Shown in pieces: positions 1 through 8,028 of a stretch of 64,000 bases of DNA. The position numbers and the translations under genes were made by a program. The notes below the pieces were generated by a model that worked only from the letters and a program-made list of their open reading frames with translations, did no database searches and was not told the origin of the DNA. This DNA is from Methylobacter sp. Lineage in GTDB: Bacteria; Pseudomonadota; Gammaproteobacteria; Methylococcales; Methylomonadaceae. The DNA is taken from assembly GCF_004322395.1 (NCBI RefSeq), contig NZ_SCTW01000029.1:124001-188000 (forward strand). Reading direction: 5' to 3'. Every line of letters starts with the position of its first letter. The stretch's first letter is position 1.

Positions 1-2
1 CA

Positions 3-323
3 ATATTTTATATTAGAAAGTTATATAAACTTTGCTTTGATGATAGATTAAAAATAGATGACTCTAATAATATTTATGTTCGTAGATTAGGAACAGTTAT
101 TTACTTTTTTGCCAGACCATTATTCTCAATTGGTTTCGCAATCCTTTTTATTATTGGTTTGCAATCAGGGTTCATGCTGACAAGCAACAAACCTATAGAA
201 TTGAACTCAGGTTTTATATATTTAACAATGTTTCTATCTTTCTTTGGAGGCTTCTTGTCTGGCAAGGTTATTAAGAAACTTGAAGTTTCAGGCGAAAAAG
301 TTATTAGTAAAGTAACGAGGTAA
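3..323 (+). CDS. C-terminal part of an unidentified membrane protein with two hydrophobic segments (partial)
   Basis: The frame is open from the left edge of the window and ends with TAA at 321-323, giving about 106 residues of a longer protein. Two hydrophobic stretches, roughly residues 34-54 and 72-92 of the visible part, look like transmembrane helices, followed by a short lysine-rich cytosolic-type tail. I do not recognise the family, and the N-terminal part is outside the window. The next gene starts 8 bases after the stop and a GAGG at 317-320 inside this gene serves as its ribosome-binding site, so the two are very likely co-transcribed. The DNA is much more AT-rich than the rest of the window, which suggests acquisition by transfer. 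Two-helix membrane proteins next to nucleotide-handling enzymes often act as effectors in conflict systems; applying that here is inference. Confidence 0.7.
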   Translation: MFYIRKLYKLCFDDRLKIDDSNNIYVRRLGTVIYFFARPLFSIGFAILFIIGLQSGFMLTSNKPIELNSGFIYLTMFLSFFGGFLSGKVIKKLEVSGEKVISKVTR

Positions 324-331
324 TATCAACA

Positions 332-1708
332 ATGAGTAATAAAGATAATGATAAAAATATTTTAGAGTTAGAAGAGCTAGCATCTACTGTATTTAATTTA
401 AAAAATGAGTCCATACCCCGCCGCCCTATTGTAATTGAGTTTTGCGGCTCTCCAAAATCTGGAAAAACCTCTTGTATTAACTCATTAGATCTTTTTTTAA
501 GACGGAATAATTTTAGAACACGCGTATTAAGAGAACGCGCGAGCATATGCCCTGTTGAAGATAAGTATGATCCATATTTTAATATATGGACTGTTACTTC
601 AGCTATAGCTGAGCTTTCTGAAATACTATCAAATCATTCAAAATACTATGATGTTGTTATCCTTGATAGAGGACTATTTGATGCCTTATGCTGGTTCTCT
701 TGGCTACAGAAAAAACAGCATTTTGATGAATATGAGTTTACTTCTGTTGAATCCTTCCTAACAATGAATAGATGGCGTTCGGTAATTGACTTAGTATATG
801 TTTTTACGGCTGAACCAAAAGTATCAATGCAACGAGAGTTTGCAAATTTGCTGACAAGAAAACAAGGAAGTATTATGCGCAACCCTGTATTAACTACTTA
901 TAAGCAAACTTTAATTGATATGATGTCAAAGTATAAAGATACATTTGGAACGATAGAGCATATTGATACTAGCGAAATAGATCAAAATCAAGTTAATTAT
1001 AACGTAACTAAAAGTATTCTCGATGTTTTAAATAATAATATATCTGAAAAAGTCGGATTTATTAATAGAAGTCAAATTAAAGCATCGTTGCCCGAGCAAT
1101 TTAATTTTAGTGAATTAAGTTGTTGTACTGATAAGTTACAATTTGACGCACGGTGTAATGTCGAAAAATCTTCTGACAAAGTACAACCTATTCCAATTCT
1201 AATAATTACAAATATAGAAAGAACAAAAGTGTTTGTTGTTAAAAAAAGTAAGAAAAGAACCTCTGAAGAATCTCCAGAATCAAATAAAATCTTATTGTAT
1301 TTAGGAGGTCATATTCGCCAGGAAGATTTAAGCTATAGTGGAGAAAATGATTTACTTTGGGTTTCTCGTTACGCGTTACATAGGGAGATTAAAGAAGAAA
1401 TTGGCATTGATTACTATGCAAACCCAAAAGATGAACCATTTTGTATATGGGTTAAAGATAATGATAGAAGTGAAAAACATTTAGCTATTTGTTACATTAA
1501 GGAAGTTGATTTTAATACTTTAAAATATAAGCTTGATAAAAATGAATTTGTTTTTTCTGGATCAACTAAAAGTGGAACACCCCAAGATATAGCAACTGTT
1601 TACAAAGATTATGATAAATTGGAAAGTTGGAGCCAAATAATATTACAAAAAGTCTTTGGATATAAATCCAAGCAAAATGCTATTCAATTAGAAGTATTTA
1701 ACCCGTAA
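332..1708 (+). CDS. P-loop nucleotide kinase-like / NUDIX-like fusion protein
   Basis: This 458-residue protein has two recognisable parts. Residues 33-235 resemble the thymidylate/deoxynucleoside kinase group of P-loop proteins: a Walker A motif GSPKSGKTS at 39-47 and a hydrophobic strand ending in LDRG at 111-114, the place where such kinases keep a DR or ER motif. Residues 285-450 resemble a NUDIX hydrolase, with a GG at 325-326 and REIKEEIGI at 351-359, which fits the REUXEEXGU core of the NUDIX box. The expected spacing between the GG and RE is stretched, so the fold assignment is tentative. A kinase-NUDIX fusion suggests making or destroying a modified nucleotide. It sits 8 bases after a gene for a two-helix membrane protein in very AT-rich DNA. 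The fusion is seen in the sequence; any role in defence or signalling is inference. Confidence 0.6.
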   Translation: MSNKDNDKNILELEELASTVFNLKNESIPRRPIVIEFCGSPKSGKTSCINSLDLFLRRNNFRTRVLRERASICPVEDKYDPYFNIWTVTSAIAELSEILSNHSKYYDVVILDRGLFDALCWFSWLQKKQHFDEYEFTSVESFLTMNRWRSVIDLVYVFTAEPKVSMQREFANLLTRKQGSIMRNPVLTTYKQTLIDMMSKYKDTFGTIEHIDTSEIDQNQVNYNVTKSILDVLNNNISEKVGFINRSQIKASLPEQFNFSELSCCTDKLQFDARCNVEKSSDKVQPIPILIITNIERTKVFVVKKSKKRTSEESPESNKILLYLGGHIRQEDLSYSGENDLLWVSRYALHREIKEEIGIDYYANPKDEPFCIWVKDNDRSEKHLAICYIKEVDFNTLKYKLDKNEFVFSGSTKSGTPQDIATVYKDYDKLESWSQIILQKVFGYKSKQNAIQLEVFNP

Positions 1709-1828
1709 ATCCGGCATTACACTAAGCCCGCAGAACGCAATAGCAGCTTTATCACGTATTGCGCCGAATGATAATTCTCTACAAATTACATTCTGCCGCG
1801 TTTACCCTCATCAAAATACATTGCAAAG

Positions 1829-2248
1829 CTACGTCTTCGTGGACTCAGCCCAATTTTCAACCTGCAATCCGTCAACACCAACAAATTCCCGCTCGTTGTT
1901 AGTAACCAATATCCAGCCTTCGGCGCGGGCATGGGCTGCCAGCCAAAGGTCGTTGTTACCGATAATCCTCTCTTTGCTTTGCAGGGCTGCGCGGATTTGG
2001 CCGTAGTGTTCTCCGGCGGCCTCAGGAAGTGGGGCAACCTGGATCACCGCTTCAAGTTGGCTGATAGAAGCCAATGCACGTTCGCGGGACTGGCTTTTTT
2101 CTGTGCCGAAACGAAGTTCGCCTAGCGTGATGAAGAACATAGCCAGCTCGGAGGCCGCGTGCCGTGCGAAGCGTTCGCGCACGGCACGCGGGTTATGCTT
2201 GGCAATATAGATGCAGATGTTGGTGTCCAGCAGGTAGCGCATTCCCAT
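1829..2248 (-). CDS. vapC: VapC-type PIN-domain toxin (ribonuclease)
   Basis: A 139-residue PIN-domain protein of the usual VapC length. The acidic residues expected for the metal site are present: D8 in LLDTN, E44 in LGELRFG, and D100 in the stretch NNDLWLAAHA, followed by the typical VTNNEREF at 115-122. VapC enzymes cleave RNA, often initiator tRNA or rRNA, when released from the antitoxin. The ATG at 2248 shares one base with the stop codon of the antitoxin frame upstream (TAATG), the usual translational coupling of these modules; a second ATG two codons later is possible. Its partner frame carries a stop at codon 2 (see 2248-2478), so it is unclear how an apparently intact toxin is kept in check here. 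Confidence 0.88.
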   Translation of the reverse strand: MGMRYLLDTNICIYIAKHNPRAVRERFARHAASELAMFFITLGELRFGTEKSQSRERALASISQLEAVIQVAPLPEAAGEHYGQIRAALQSKERIIGNNDLWLAAHARAEGWILVTNNEREFVGVDGLQVENWAESTKT

Positions 2249-2478
2249 TAAAGCGCTTCTCTTTCTTGAGGCGGGGTATCTTCACGACCGTCCGCCATAA
2301 AATCGTCCGGCAGGCTGACCAACGCGTCAAAGATAGCGGCAGCATTCGCTGGGTGCTCGCGCAGCACGATTTCATCCCCGCGGCGGAAAATTTCTACCCG
2401 ATCGACTTCCAAACGGAATTCCTTGGGCAGTCTAATGGCTTGGCTGTTGCCGGATTGGACTGCAAATAAGGCTTACAT
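2248..2478 (-). pseudogene. vapB: VapB-type antitoxin frame interrupted by a stop at codon 2
   Basis: On the minus strand, an ATG at 2478-2476 is followed at once by TAA at 2475-2473, and then by 74 residues that clearly read as an AbrB/SpoVT-fold VapB antitoxin: ALFAVQSGNSQAIRLPKEFR and so on, including the family signature QAIRLPKEFR and an acidic tail ending at the VapC start. Changing the TAA to AAA would restore a normal antitoxin start (MKALFAV). No ATG, GTG or TTG start lies in the open frame before the conserved core. Either the antitoxin is a nonsense mutant, or it starts from a non-standard codon, or one base is wrong in the assembly. Confidence 0.65.
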
Positions 2479-2505
2479 TCGGCGGAATATGTTATGTTAT
2501 TTGAC

Positions 2506-2614
2506 ATTGCCATCCATGGCTTCTGGTTCCCGGCACAAATCCGTATGGAACGGATTTGCATTTATCCGAAGGGCTCCGGGCAGGATAGCCCGGAGTGAAT
2601 CCCTGCCGGGATGA
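2506..2614. repeat. Dispersed structured repeat, copy A (three-stem element)
   Basis: A 109-base element between the antitoxin frame and zwf. An outer stem (TCCCGGCA at 2528-2535 with TGCCGGGA at 2604-2611) encloses two hairpins: AAATCCGT/ACGGATTT at 2537-2557 and CTCCGGGC/GCCCGGAG at 2574-2595. A second copy lies at 57633-57742 with the same layout but different, still paired, bases in both inner stems. It is probably a REP-like mobile repeat or a structured transcript; the function is unknown. Confidence 0.75.
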
Positions 2615-2670
2615 CGGGCTGCGTAGATAACCATGAGCTCTACTTCCCCTAAAACAGCGAGGTACTAACA

Positions 2671-4158
2671 ATGAAAGCCGAACCCTGTACATACGTTATT
2701 TTTGGTGCCACCGGGAATTTGTCCCGGATTAAATTAATGCCGGCTCTGTACCGCCTGGAGGCCGCCAACCGTCTGCCTGAAGGCACGTGTATTCTGGCAA
2801 TAGGGCGCAGGCCGTGGGATCAGGGAAAATGGCAGACGGAAGTCAGGCAGATGATTCAGGACAAAGCGCCAGGCGATTTTAATGAAGCGGTTTTTCAGCG
2901 TTTCAGCGCCCGGCTGCATTATCATCAAGGCGATATCACACAGCCGCAATGTTACAGCGACTTATCCGACAAGCTCAGCCGGGAAAGCGGGTTTCCTAAA
3001 AACATGGCCTTTTACCTAGCCATCAGCCCGTCGGACTTTGGTCCGGTCATAGAATTATTAAACAATAACAACCTGTTTGATGAAGAACACGGCTGGCGCC
3101 GGGTGATTCTGGAAAAGCCGATCGGCTATGACCTGGACAGCGCTCAGGCCCTGCAAAACCGCATCAGCCGCTATTTGGCCGAACAGCAAATTTACCGGAT
3201 CGATCATTATCTTGGCAAAGGCATGGTGCAAAATGTGCTGGTGTTTCGTTTCGCCAATGTGATGCTGGAGCCATTATGGAACCGCAATTATATCGACCAT
3301 ATCCAGATTACCCATTCCGAGGACATCGGCATAGGCAGCCGCGCCGAATACTACGACAAGGCCGGAGCGATGCGCGACATGCTGCAAAGCCATCTGCTGC
3401 AATTGCTGACTTTGGTCACGATGGAGCCGCCGGTTTCGATGGATGCCGAATCCCTGCGCGACGAGAAAGTGAAAGTATTAAAGTCAATCCGCCCGATTCC
3501 TCGGGAAGCGGTGCATGGACATGCCTCTCGCGCTCAATACAGCAAAGGCCGTATCGACGGCGAACAGGTCAACGGCTATTTGCAGGAAGAAGGCATTCCG
3601 GCCGACAGCTTCACCGAAACGTATGCCGCGATAAAACTGTATATCGACAACTGGCGCTGGCGCGGCGTGCCTTTTTATTTGCGTACCGGCAAACGCATGG
3701 CCAAGGCGCAATCGGTTATTTCGATTTGTTTTCGCCATCCTCCATTACAGTTTTTCCGCGGCACCGAAGTGCAATGCATGAACCCTAACTGGGTACTATT
3801 AGGCATACAACCGGAAGAGTGCATCCGCATCGAAATGACCGTCAAAGAACCCGGCCTGGAGATGCGCACCCGCTCCACCAGCCTGGATGCCAGCTTCCGT
3901 CTGGAGAATGAAAAGCCCATAGATGCCTATGAAGACTTGTTGTTGGACGTATTAAAAGGCGACCGCTCGTTATTTCTACGCTTTGATGAAGTAGAATACG
4001 CATGGCGCATTGTCGACCCCATTCTGCAAACCTGGGCGATTGAACGTGACTATATTGCCACGTACCCCGCCGGTTCCTGGGGACCTGAAGACAGCCGCCG
4101 CTTATTCGACAAAGAAAGCCAATCCTGGCGCAGCTCATTAACCCCGGAGTGTGACTAA
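2671..4158 (+). CDS. zwf: Glucose-6-phosphate 1-dehydrogenase
   Basis: This enzyme oxidises glucose 6-phosphate to 6-phosphogluconolactone with reduction of NADP+ (or NAD+), in the cytoplasm, as first step of the oxidative pentose phosphate or Entner-Doudoroff route. The 495 residues match the family's length. The Rossmann motif GATGNLS lies at residues 12-18, the EKP substrate motif at 148-150, and the active-site signature RIDHYLGK at 176-183, with H179 the catalytic base. After the signature GM replaces the more common ET, a small variation. The gene abuts pgl with no gap, so the two form an operon and catalyse consecutive reactions. The start ATG follows the weak purine stretch AGCGAGG. 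The three-stem repeat copy A lies about 60 bases upstream. Confidence 0.95.
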   Translation: MKAEPCTYVIFGATGNLSRIKLMPALYRLEAANRLPEGTCILAIGRRPWDQGKWQTEVRQMIQDKAPGDFNEAVFQRFSARLHYHQGDITQPQCYSDLSDKLSRESGFPKNMAFYLAISPSDFGPVIELLNNNNLFDEEHGWRRVILEKPIGYDLDSAQALQNRISRYLAEQQIYRIDHYLGKGMVQNVLVFRFANVMLEPLWNRNYIDHIQITHSEDIGIGSRAEYYDKAGAMRDMLQSHLLQLLTLVTMEPPVSMDAESLRDEKVKVLKSIRPIPREAVHGHASRAQYSKGRIDGEQVNGYLQEEGIPADSFTETYAAIKLYIDNWRWRGVPFYLRTGKRMAKAQSVISICFRHPPLQFFRGTEVQCMNPNWVLLGIQPEECIRIEMTVKEPGLEMRTRSTSLDASFRLENEKPIDAYEDLLLDVLKGDRSLFLRFDEVEYAWRIVDPILQTWAIERDYIATYPAGSWGPEDSRRLFDKESQSWRSSLTPECD

Positions 4159-4851
4159 ATGCAAAAAAACTGCCGCTGGCATTATTTGGAAACCGCAGAC
4201 GACGTAGCGACTGCCGCTTGCCGACAAATTCTTAACGCCGCCGAATCGGCTATTTCCGAGCGCGGCAAATTCAAGATGGTTTTAGCCGGAGGCAGCACCC
4301 CGGAAAAAGTCTATCGCCTGCTGGCTGACTCCAATGCCGATTGGGCTAATTGGACTATTTACTATGGCGATGAACGTTGTTTGCCGGCTGATCACCAGGA
4401 CCGCAACAGCTTGATGGCAAGCCGGGTTTTACTGGACAAGGTAGCTATTCCGGCGAGCCATATCTTTACCATGCCAGCCGAATTCGGGCCTGAGGTTGCA
4501 GCCGATCGCTACAAAGTCGCCGTCGCCAAGGCCGGGGCTTTTGACATGGTGCTGTTGGGCATGGGCGAAGACGGCCATACCGCCAGCCTGTTCCCCGGCC
4601 ATGAGCACCCGGAAAACGAACTGACCCATCCTGTTTACAATTCGCCAAAACCGCCATCGGAGCGCGTTTCGATCAGCGCCAAGGCGTTGAGCAACTCGCA
4701 TGAAGTCATCTTCCTGATCACCGGCGCCAATAAGCAGGAAGCCGTCAATCTGTGGCGTTCGGGTGCGGATTTACCGGTTGCAACGATTGTTCCGGAAAAC
4801 CCTGTCGATATTTATGTCGACAGCGATGCGTTTAAGCCCGTGGCTGATTAG
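4159..4851 (+). CDS. pgl: 6-phosphogluconolactonase (DevB/SOL type)
   Basis: It hydrolyses 6-phosphogluconolactone to 6-phosphogluconate, the step after zwf. The 230-residue protein belongs to the SOL/DevB type, related to glucosamine-6-phosphate isomerases: it has the phosphate loop LAGGSTPEKVYRLL around residues 42-55, the YYGDERCLP segment near 75, and GMGEDGHTASLFPGH near 135-149, which holds the catalytic histidine region. It starts directly after the zwf stop codon, so translation is probably coupled. No clear terminator was seen after it; the next 300 bases hold a dispersed palindrome (5027-5059) and then pseudogene debris. Confidence 0.94.
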   Translation: MQKNCRWHYLETADDVATAACRQILNAAESAISERGKFKMVLAGGSTPEKVYRLLADSNADWANWTIYYGDERCLPADHQDRNSLMASRVLLDKVAIPASHIFTMPAEFGPEVAADRYKVAVAKAGAFDMVLLGMGEDGHTASLFPGHEHPENELTHPVYNSPKPPSERVSISAKALSNSHEVIFLITGANKQEAVNLWRSGADLPVATIVPENPVDIYVDSDAFKPVAD

Positions 4852-5026
4852 CTAAGGACTTTTACTGCGAAGGACACGGACGACGTTATGGTCGCAACGG
4901 CTCCCGGCAGTTAGCGGCATTTCCTCCTTTCATGAAAGTCGGGAGGTAGAATCGCGTCTGGAACAACAGCGTTCAACAGCAGTTGCTCCGTTCGAAACAT
5001 CCCGCCTGTTCAGAACGTCGCCAGTT

Positions 5027-5059
5027 AGACCTTCCAGGTTTTTAAAACCTGGAAGGTCT
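5027..5059. repeat. 33-bp dispersed palindrome, copy 1
   Basis: An almost perfect palindrome with arms AGACCTTCCAGGTTTT and AAAACCTGGAAGGTCT around one central T. The same 33 bases recur at 40573-40605 and 62684-62716, each time between genes. The rest of 4852-5156 holds nothing I recognise. The length and dispersal fit a REP-like or MITE-derived repeat, or a bidirectional transcription stop without the usual T-run. Confidence 0.85.
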
Positions 5060-5156
5060 GCCTAACGGTAGTTAAAGGACTGTGGGAATGACAACATCCC
5101 GCAGATACTGGTATATAACGACGAGCGCCGGAGTCGGCATTTTCCCACCACTCACC

Positions 5157-5471
5157 TTACCATCGGTACTCGAAAGTCGCCGACAATGTATGCCAGTTAT
5201 CGCTCTTGGCCAGCTCGGCGTTGTAAGCGACATTCAGTTGCGCCGTTTCGCTAAAGCGCGTTACCAGATCGGCACCGACCACGGCGCGGCTGCGGTCGAG
5301 TTGCGGGCCGTTGACGCGTTAGACGGCGGCAGGCGCAGCAACAAAATCGGCGGCCAACCGCGAAACCCTATCGCCATGCTCATGCACCCAGGCGGTATGA
5401 AGCGAAGGCAGTATCGACACACCCCATCCGGCCTTTACGATCTGGCTCAGCCGCGCTCCCAGCATCGTTCT
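5157..5471 (-). pseudogene. Remnant of an autotransporter beta-barrel C-terminus
   Basis: Translating the minus strand gives about 105 codons typical of the last strands of an autotransporter translocator: MLGARLSQI, HTAWVHEHGD, then an in-frame TAA at 5319-5321, then VNGPQLDRSRAVVGADLV, and a final ATFEYRW before the stop at 5159. Ending in an aromatic residue is the usual barrel signal for BamA. The internal stop and the loss of the whole upstream part show that it is a fragment. At its upstream end it is joined, in another frame, to a truncated asparaginase gene, so a deletion has probably fused the two. Confidence 0.6.
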
Positions 5472-5752
5472 AAAGAAGTGTCAGTGCCGTGAGTAATGAT
5501 AATGCCGTCATATTGATCGGGCCGGGCGGCTTCTATGGCTCCAATGAGCGTATTCCAAGCAACGGGGGCAAGGTTCTCGCTTAATATCTGTAGCGGCTGG
5601 ACGTGTTCAAAGCGGATTTGCCGGTGATTTTCATATTGCTGTTCAAATAGCCGGATCAATTTGAACGATGTGGTATTGGAGGTATTGATGGTGCCGCCGG
5701 TTGCAATAGAGCCGATAGTGCCTCCGGTAAATACAACCAGTATGTTTTTCAT
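5447..5752 (-). pseudogene. Truncated asparaginase (N-terminal third only)
   Basis: The first 93 codons are a normal type of L-asparaginase: FTGGTIGSIATGG at the start carries the catalytic threonine region of motif TGGTI, and THGTDT near residue 88 is the second active-site motif. Asparaginases are about 330 residues, but here the similarity stops right after THGTDT; the remaining codons read through the autotransporter remnant in a different frame and end at 5447. About two thirds of the enzyme is missing, so it cannot be active. The start lies 48 bases from the divergent folA remnant. Confidence 0.72.
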
Positions 5753-5800
5753 AGTATGATGGTTCGGTGAAATTAATTACTTAAAGAATACTGCATTAAA

Positions 5801-6233
5801 ATGAAAATATCACTTATCGTCGCGATGGCGAGCAATAGGGCCATCGGTCTGAATAATCAAATGCCCTGGCATTTATCGGCCGACCTTAAAAAATTCAAAA
5901 AATAACCATAGGCGCACCAATATCATAATCAGCAGGAATCCGTCATACAGCCAACCGGGCTGTCTGGTGTTTAATGATATTGAAAAGGCGCTGGAAAATT
6001 GCAGCGATGCTGAAGAAGTTTTTGTTATCGGGGACTCGGATCTGTATAAGTCGATGCTGCCGATTGCCGATACGCTGTATTTGACCCGAATACACAAGGA
6101 ATTTCCCGGCGATACGTTTTTTCCCGAGATCGATGCGGATAAGTGGGTCGAGGCGGAGCGGGAAGATATAGACAACGATCTCGATGTATCGTTCAGCTAC
6201 AGTTTTTTGAAGCTGGAAAAACGCAAAGATTAA
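5801..6233 (+). pseudogene. folA: Broken dihydrofolate reductase
   Basis: The first 34 codons, from ATG 5801, are the N-terminus of dihydrofolate reductase (MKISLIVAMASNRAIGL, then MPWHLSADLKKFKK) and end at a TAA at 5903-5905. In a different frame, 5910-6233 gives the rest of the enzyme from RRTNIIISRNPS through VFVIGDSDLYKSMLP to FSYSFLKLEKRKD. A run of six A bases where seven would keep the frame, plus loss of about 20 codons that should hold the NADPH-binding MGRKTxESIGRPLPG segment, separate the two parts. Without that loop the enzyme should not work. The organism would need another dihydrofolate reductase or a ThyX-type thymidylate synthase elsewhere. An assembly error is the alternative. 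Confidence 0.8.
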
Positions 6234-6285
6234 GAATCCAAAGCTTCCGCTCCTTAACATCAAAGGCTACGTAGGGGCGTTGGTT

Positions 6286-7971
6286 CTAAAACCCCATGCC
6301 GATTTCCATCCATGCCCTAACCGAATCGGTTTTACCCACCAAATCAGGCACCGGGCCGACCGGCGTGGCGATATAGGTTCTGGCGCTTAACCGACCCGCC
6401 CCCGCCCAATTCAGCTTCGGCCCCAACCAGTTGATCCCGCCGCCTGCTCCGCTCAGCGTGGCCCTGTTGGTTCCCGCAGACCATGGATTTTGATTGACCG
6501 TTACTTGCGCGCTGTCGATAAAGCCGACCACCTGAAATTGCCCAAACCGGCCCGAACCGAGGCCATGCCGAAGCTCGGCAGTTCCTATATAGCCCGTGTC
6601 TCCGGACACCGCACCCATGTCATAGCCGCGCACCGTGTAAGGCCCGCCGACAATCATCTTCATTGACGAATCCAGATTGTCTTGCGCCCACTGGCCGGCG
6701 AAAGCCAGATACAATTCGTCCCGCTCGGTCAGGTTTTGCAGGCGGGCCAGATTCGCGTTCCATTTAGAGAACATGCCCTGGGTTTTTACAGTCGCGGCAT
6801 CCAACAACTGCGCATCCTGGTTGTCGAAGCCGACATGACCTACTGTCCAGCCCAAACTCCAGGTATTAATACCGCCTGACAGCAGCCTATCCCGCGCATC
6901 GCCGGAAACGCTCAACGTGCCGTTATCGATATGCCGAAAAGACCGGATATCACCTACATCGATACGGTCGCGCAATTCCCTCCGGTCATACTCGAGCTGC
7001 CCGTAGAGGTTGAAATTCCGGCTGCGGATCAGCGGGTGATTGCCCCATACACTGCCCACCTGTGCGCTGCCGTGTGCATTGAGGGCCGAGAGCGATCCGC
7101 CCAGCTCATAGTGCAGCGCTGAATAAGACCCGCCCAAGCGAGTGCCTTGCCCGTTCACCAAAGATTCGTAGGCAAGACGCCCGTAGTTCAGCCCATCTCC
7201 GGAACTGAGCCCGCTTAGGCTCAGCACATCGCCATGGTGCAAGGGGTTGATCCAGTTGACCGTCCCGCCGACTCTGGGCCTGCCGGTATAGCGGTTGCCG
7301 TACCCGTCAACTACCAGATTCCCGATGACAGCAGGGCCGGGGCTGGCGTTAACCAGCAAATCCGATGTCCCGACACTCTCGCCAGTTTTCAAGGTCGCAT
7401 TAGCCGCGACACCCGGAATATCGGAGAGCAACAACAGCGCACGATCCAGTCCCGCTTGGCCGATAGTCTGCCCGACTTGCAGCGGGGATAATGTATCCTG
7501 CAACAACGAATCGATGACCTTGCTGTCGTTGTGGAGCTTGATCTCGCCGTAACGGGCCTCCATAACTTCGATGCGCACCATGCCCGACTGAATTGTTTGC
7601 GCCGGGATGAACGCCCGAGCCAGCGGATAGCCATGGCCGTGATAATAGCCGGTAATACGATCGGCCAGTTCGCTTAACTGGTGCAGGGTGATGCTGGTGC
7701 CTTCCGCATCCGCCACCAGGGCGTGCAGGGTTTGTGTATCGATTTTTTCGTTGCCGGAGATTTGGATAGATTTCACCGGGAAAGGCACACTGGTCGGCAG
7801 CTTGCCTCCGCCTTTTTGTTCAATGTTCAGCTCCGGCCCGATCGGCGAAGGGGCAGGCGGCTTGACCGGCTGAAGCTGCTGTAACAGAGAGCCTGCGCCG
7901 GGAGCAACAAAATCTGCAGCCGGAGCAACCAGCGGAAAAAGGACGAGTAGGGATGCCAATAACGGTTTCAT
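6286..7971 (-). CDS. Two-partner secretion outer-membrane transporter (TpsB, ShlB/FhaC/HecB family)
   Basis: A TpsB porin that carries its partner exoprotein across the outer membrane. The chosen start, ATG at 7971, gives a classic signal peptide (MKPLLASLLVLFPLVAPAA) and a mature protein of about 540 residues; an upstream frame could begin ten codons earlier, but only with TTG. After a proline-rich linker comes a POTRA domain (FPVKSIQISGNEKIDTQTL, about residues 63-140), then the barrel, with the VRGYDMGAVSGDTGYIGTAE segment that corresponds to the conserved VRGY motif, and a final aromatic residue. It lies 57 bases after the tpsA-type gene at 8029-11598 on the same strand, exoprotein gene first, and is surely its dedicated partner. 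Confidence 0.93.
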   Translation of the reverse strand: MKPLLASLLVLFPLVAPAADFVAPGAGSLLQQLQPVKPPAPSPIGPELNIEQKGGGKLPTSVPFPVKSIQISGNEKIDTQTLHALVADAEGTSITLHQLSELADRITGYYHGHGYPLARAFIPAQTIQSGMVRIEVMEARYGEIKLHNDSKVIDSLLQDTLSPLQVGQTIGQAGLDRALLLLSDIPGVAANATLKTGESVGTSDLLVNASPGPAVIGNLVVDGYGNRYTGRPRVGGTVNWINPLHHGDVLSLSGLSSGDGLNYGRLAYESLVNGQGTRLGGSYSALHYELGGSLSALNAHGSAQVGSVWGNHPLIRSRNFNLYGQLEYDRRELRDRIDVGDIRSFRHIDNGTLSVSGDARDRLLSGGINTWSLGWTVGHVGFDNQDAQLLDAATVKTQGMFSKWNANLARLQNLTERDELYLAFAGQWAQDNLDSSMKMIVGGPYTVRGYDMGAVSGDTGYIGTAELRHGLGSGRFGQFQVVGFIDSAQVTVNQNPWSAGTNRATLSGAGGGINWLGPKLNWAGAGRLSARTYIATPVGPVPDLVGKTDSVRAWMEIGMGF

Positions 7972-8028
7972 GGTTTGATGCGATCTGGTGTTAAATTTCA
8001 AACTGAAATGAACGAGGTAAAAAATATC

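Noticed and set aside
2506-2614. Three-way-junction fold considered as a tRNA
   Set aside because: Stem lengths, loop sequences and the absence of a TPsiC loop and acceptor end do not fit a tRNA.
5082-5492. A 136-codon plus-strand open frame
   Set aside because: It is antisense to the autotransporter remnant, and the minus-strand translation has clear barrel motifs while this one has none.
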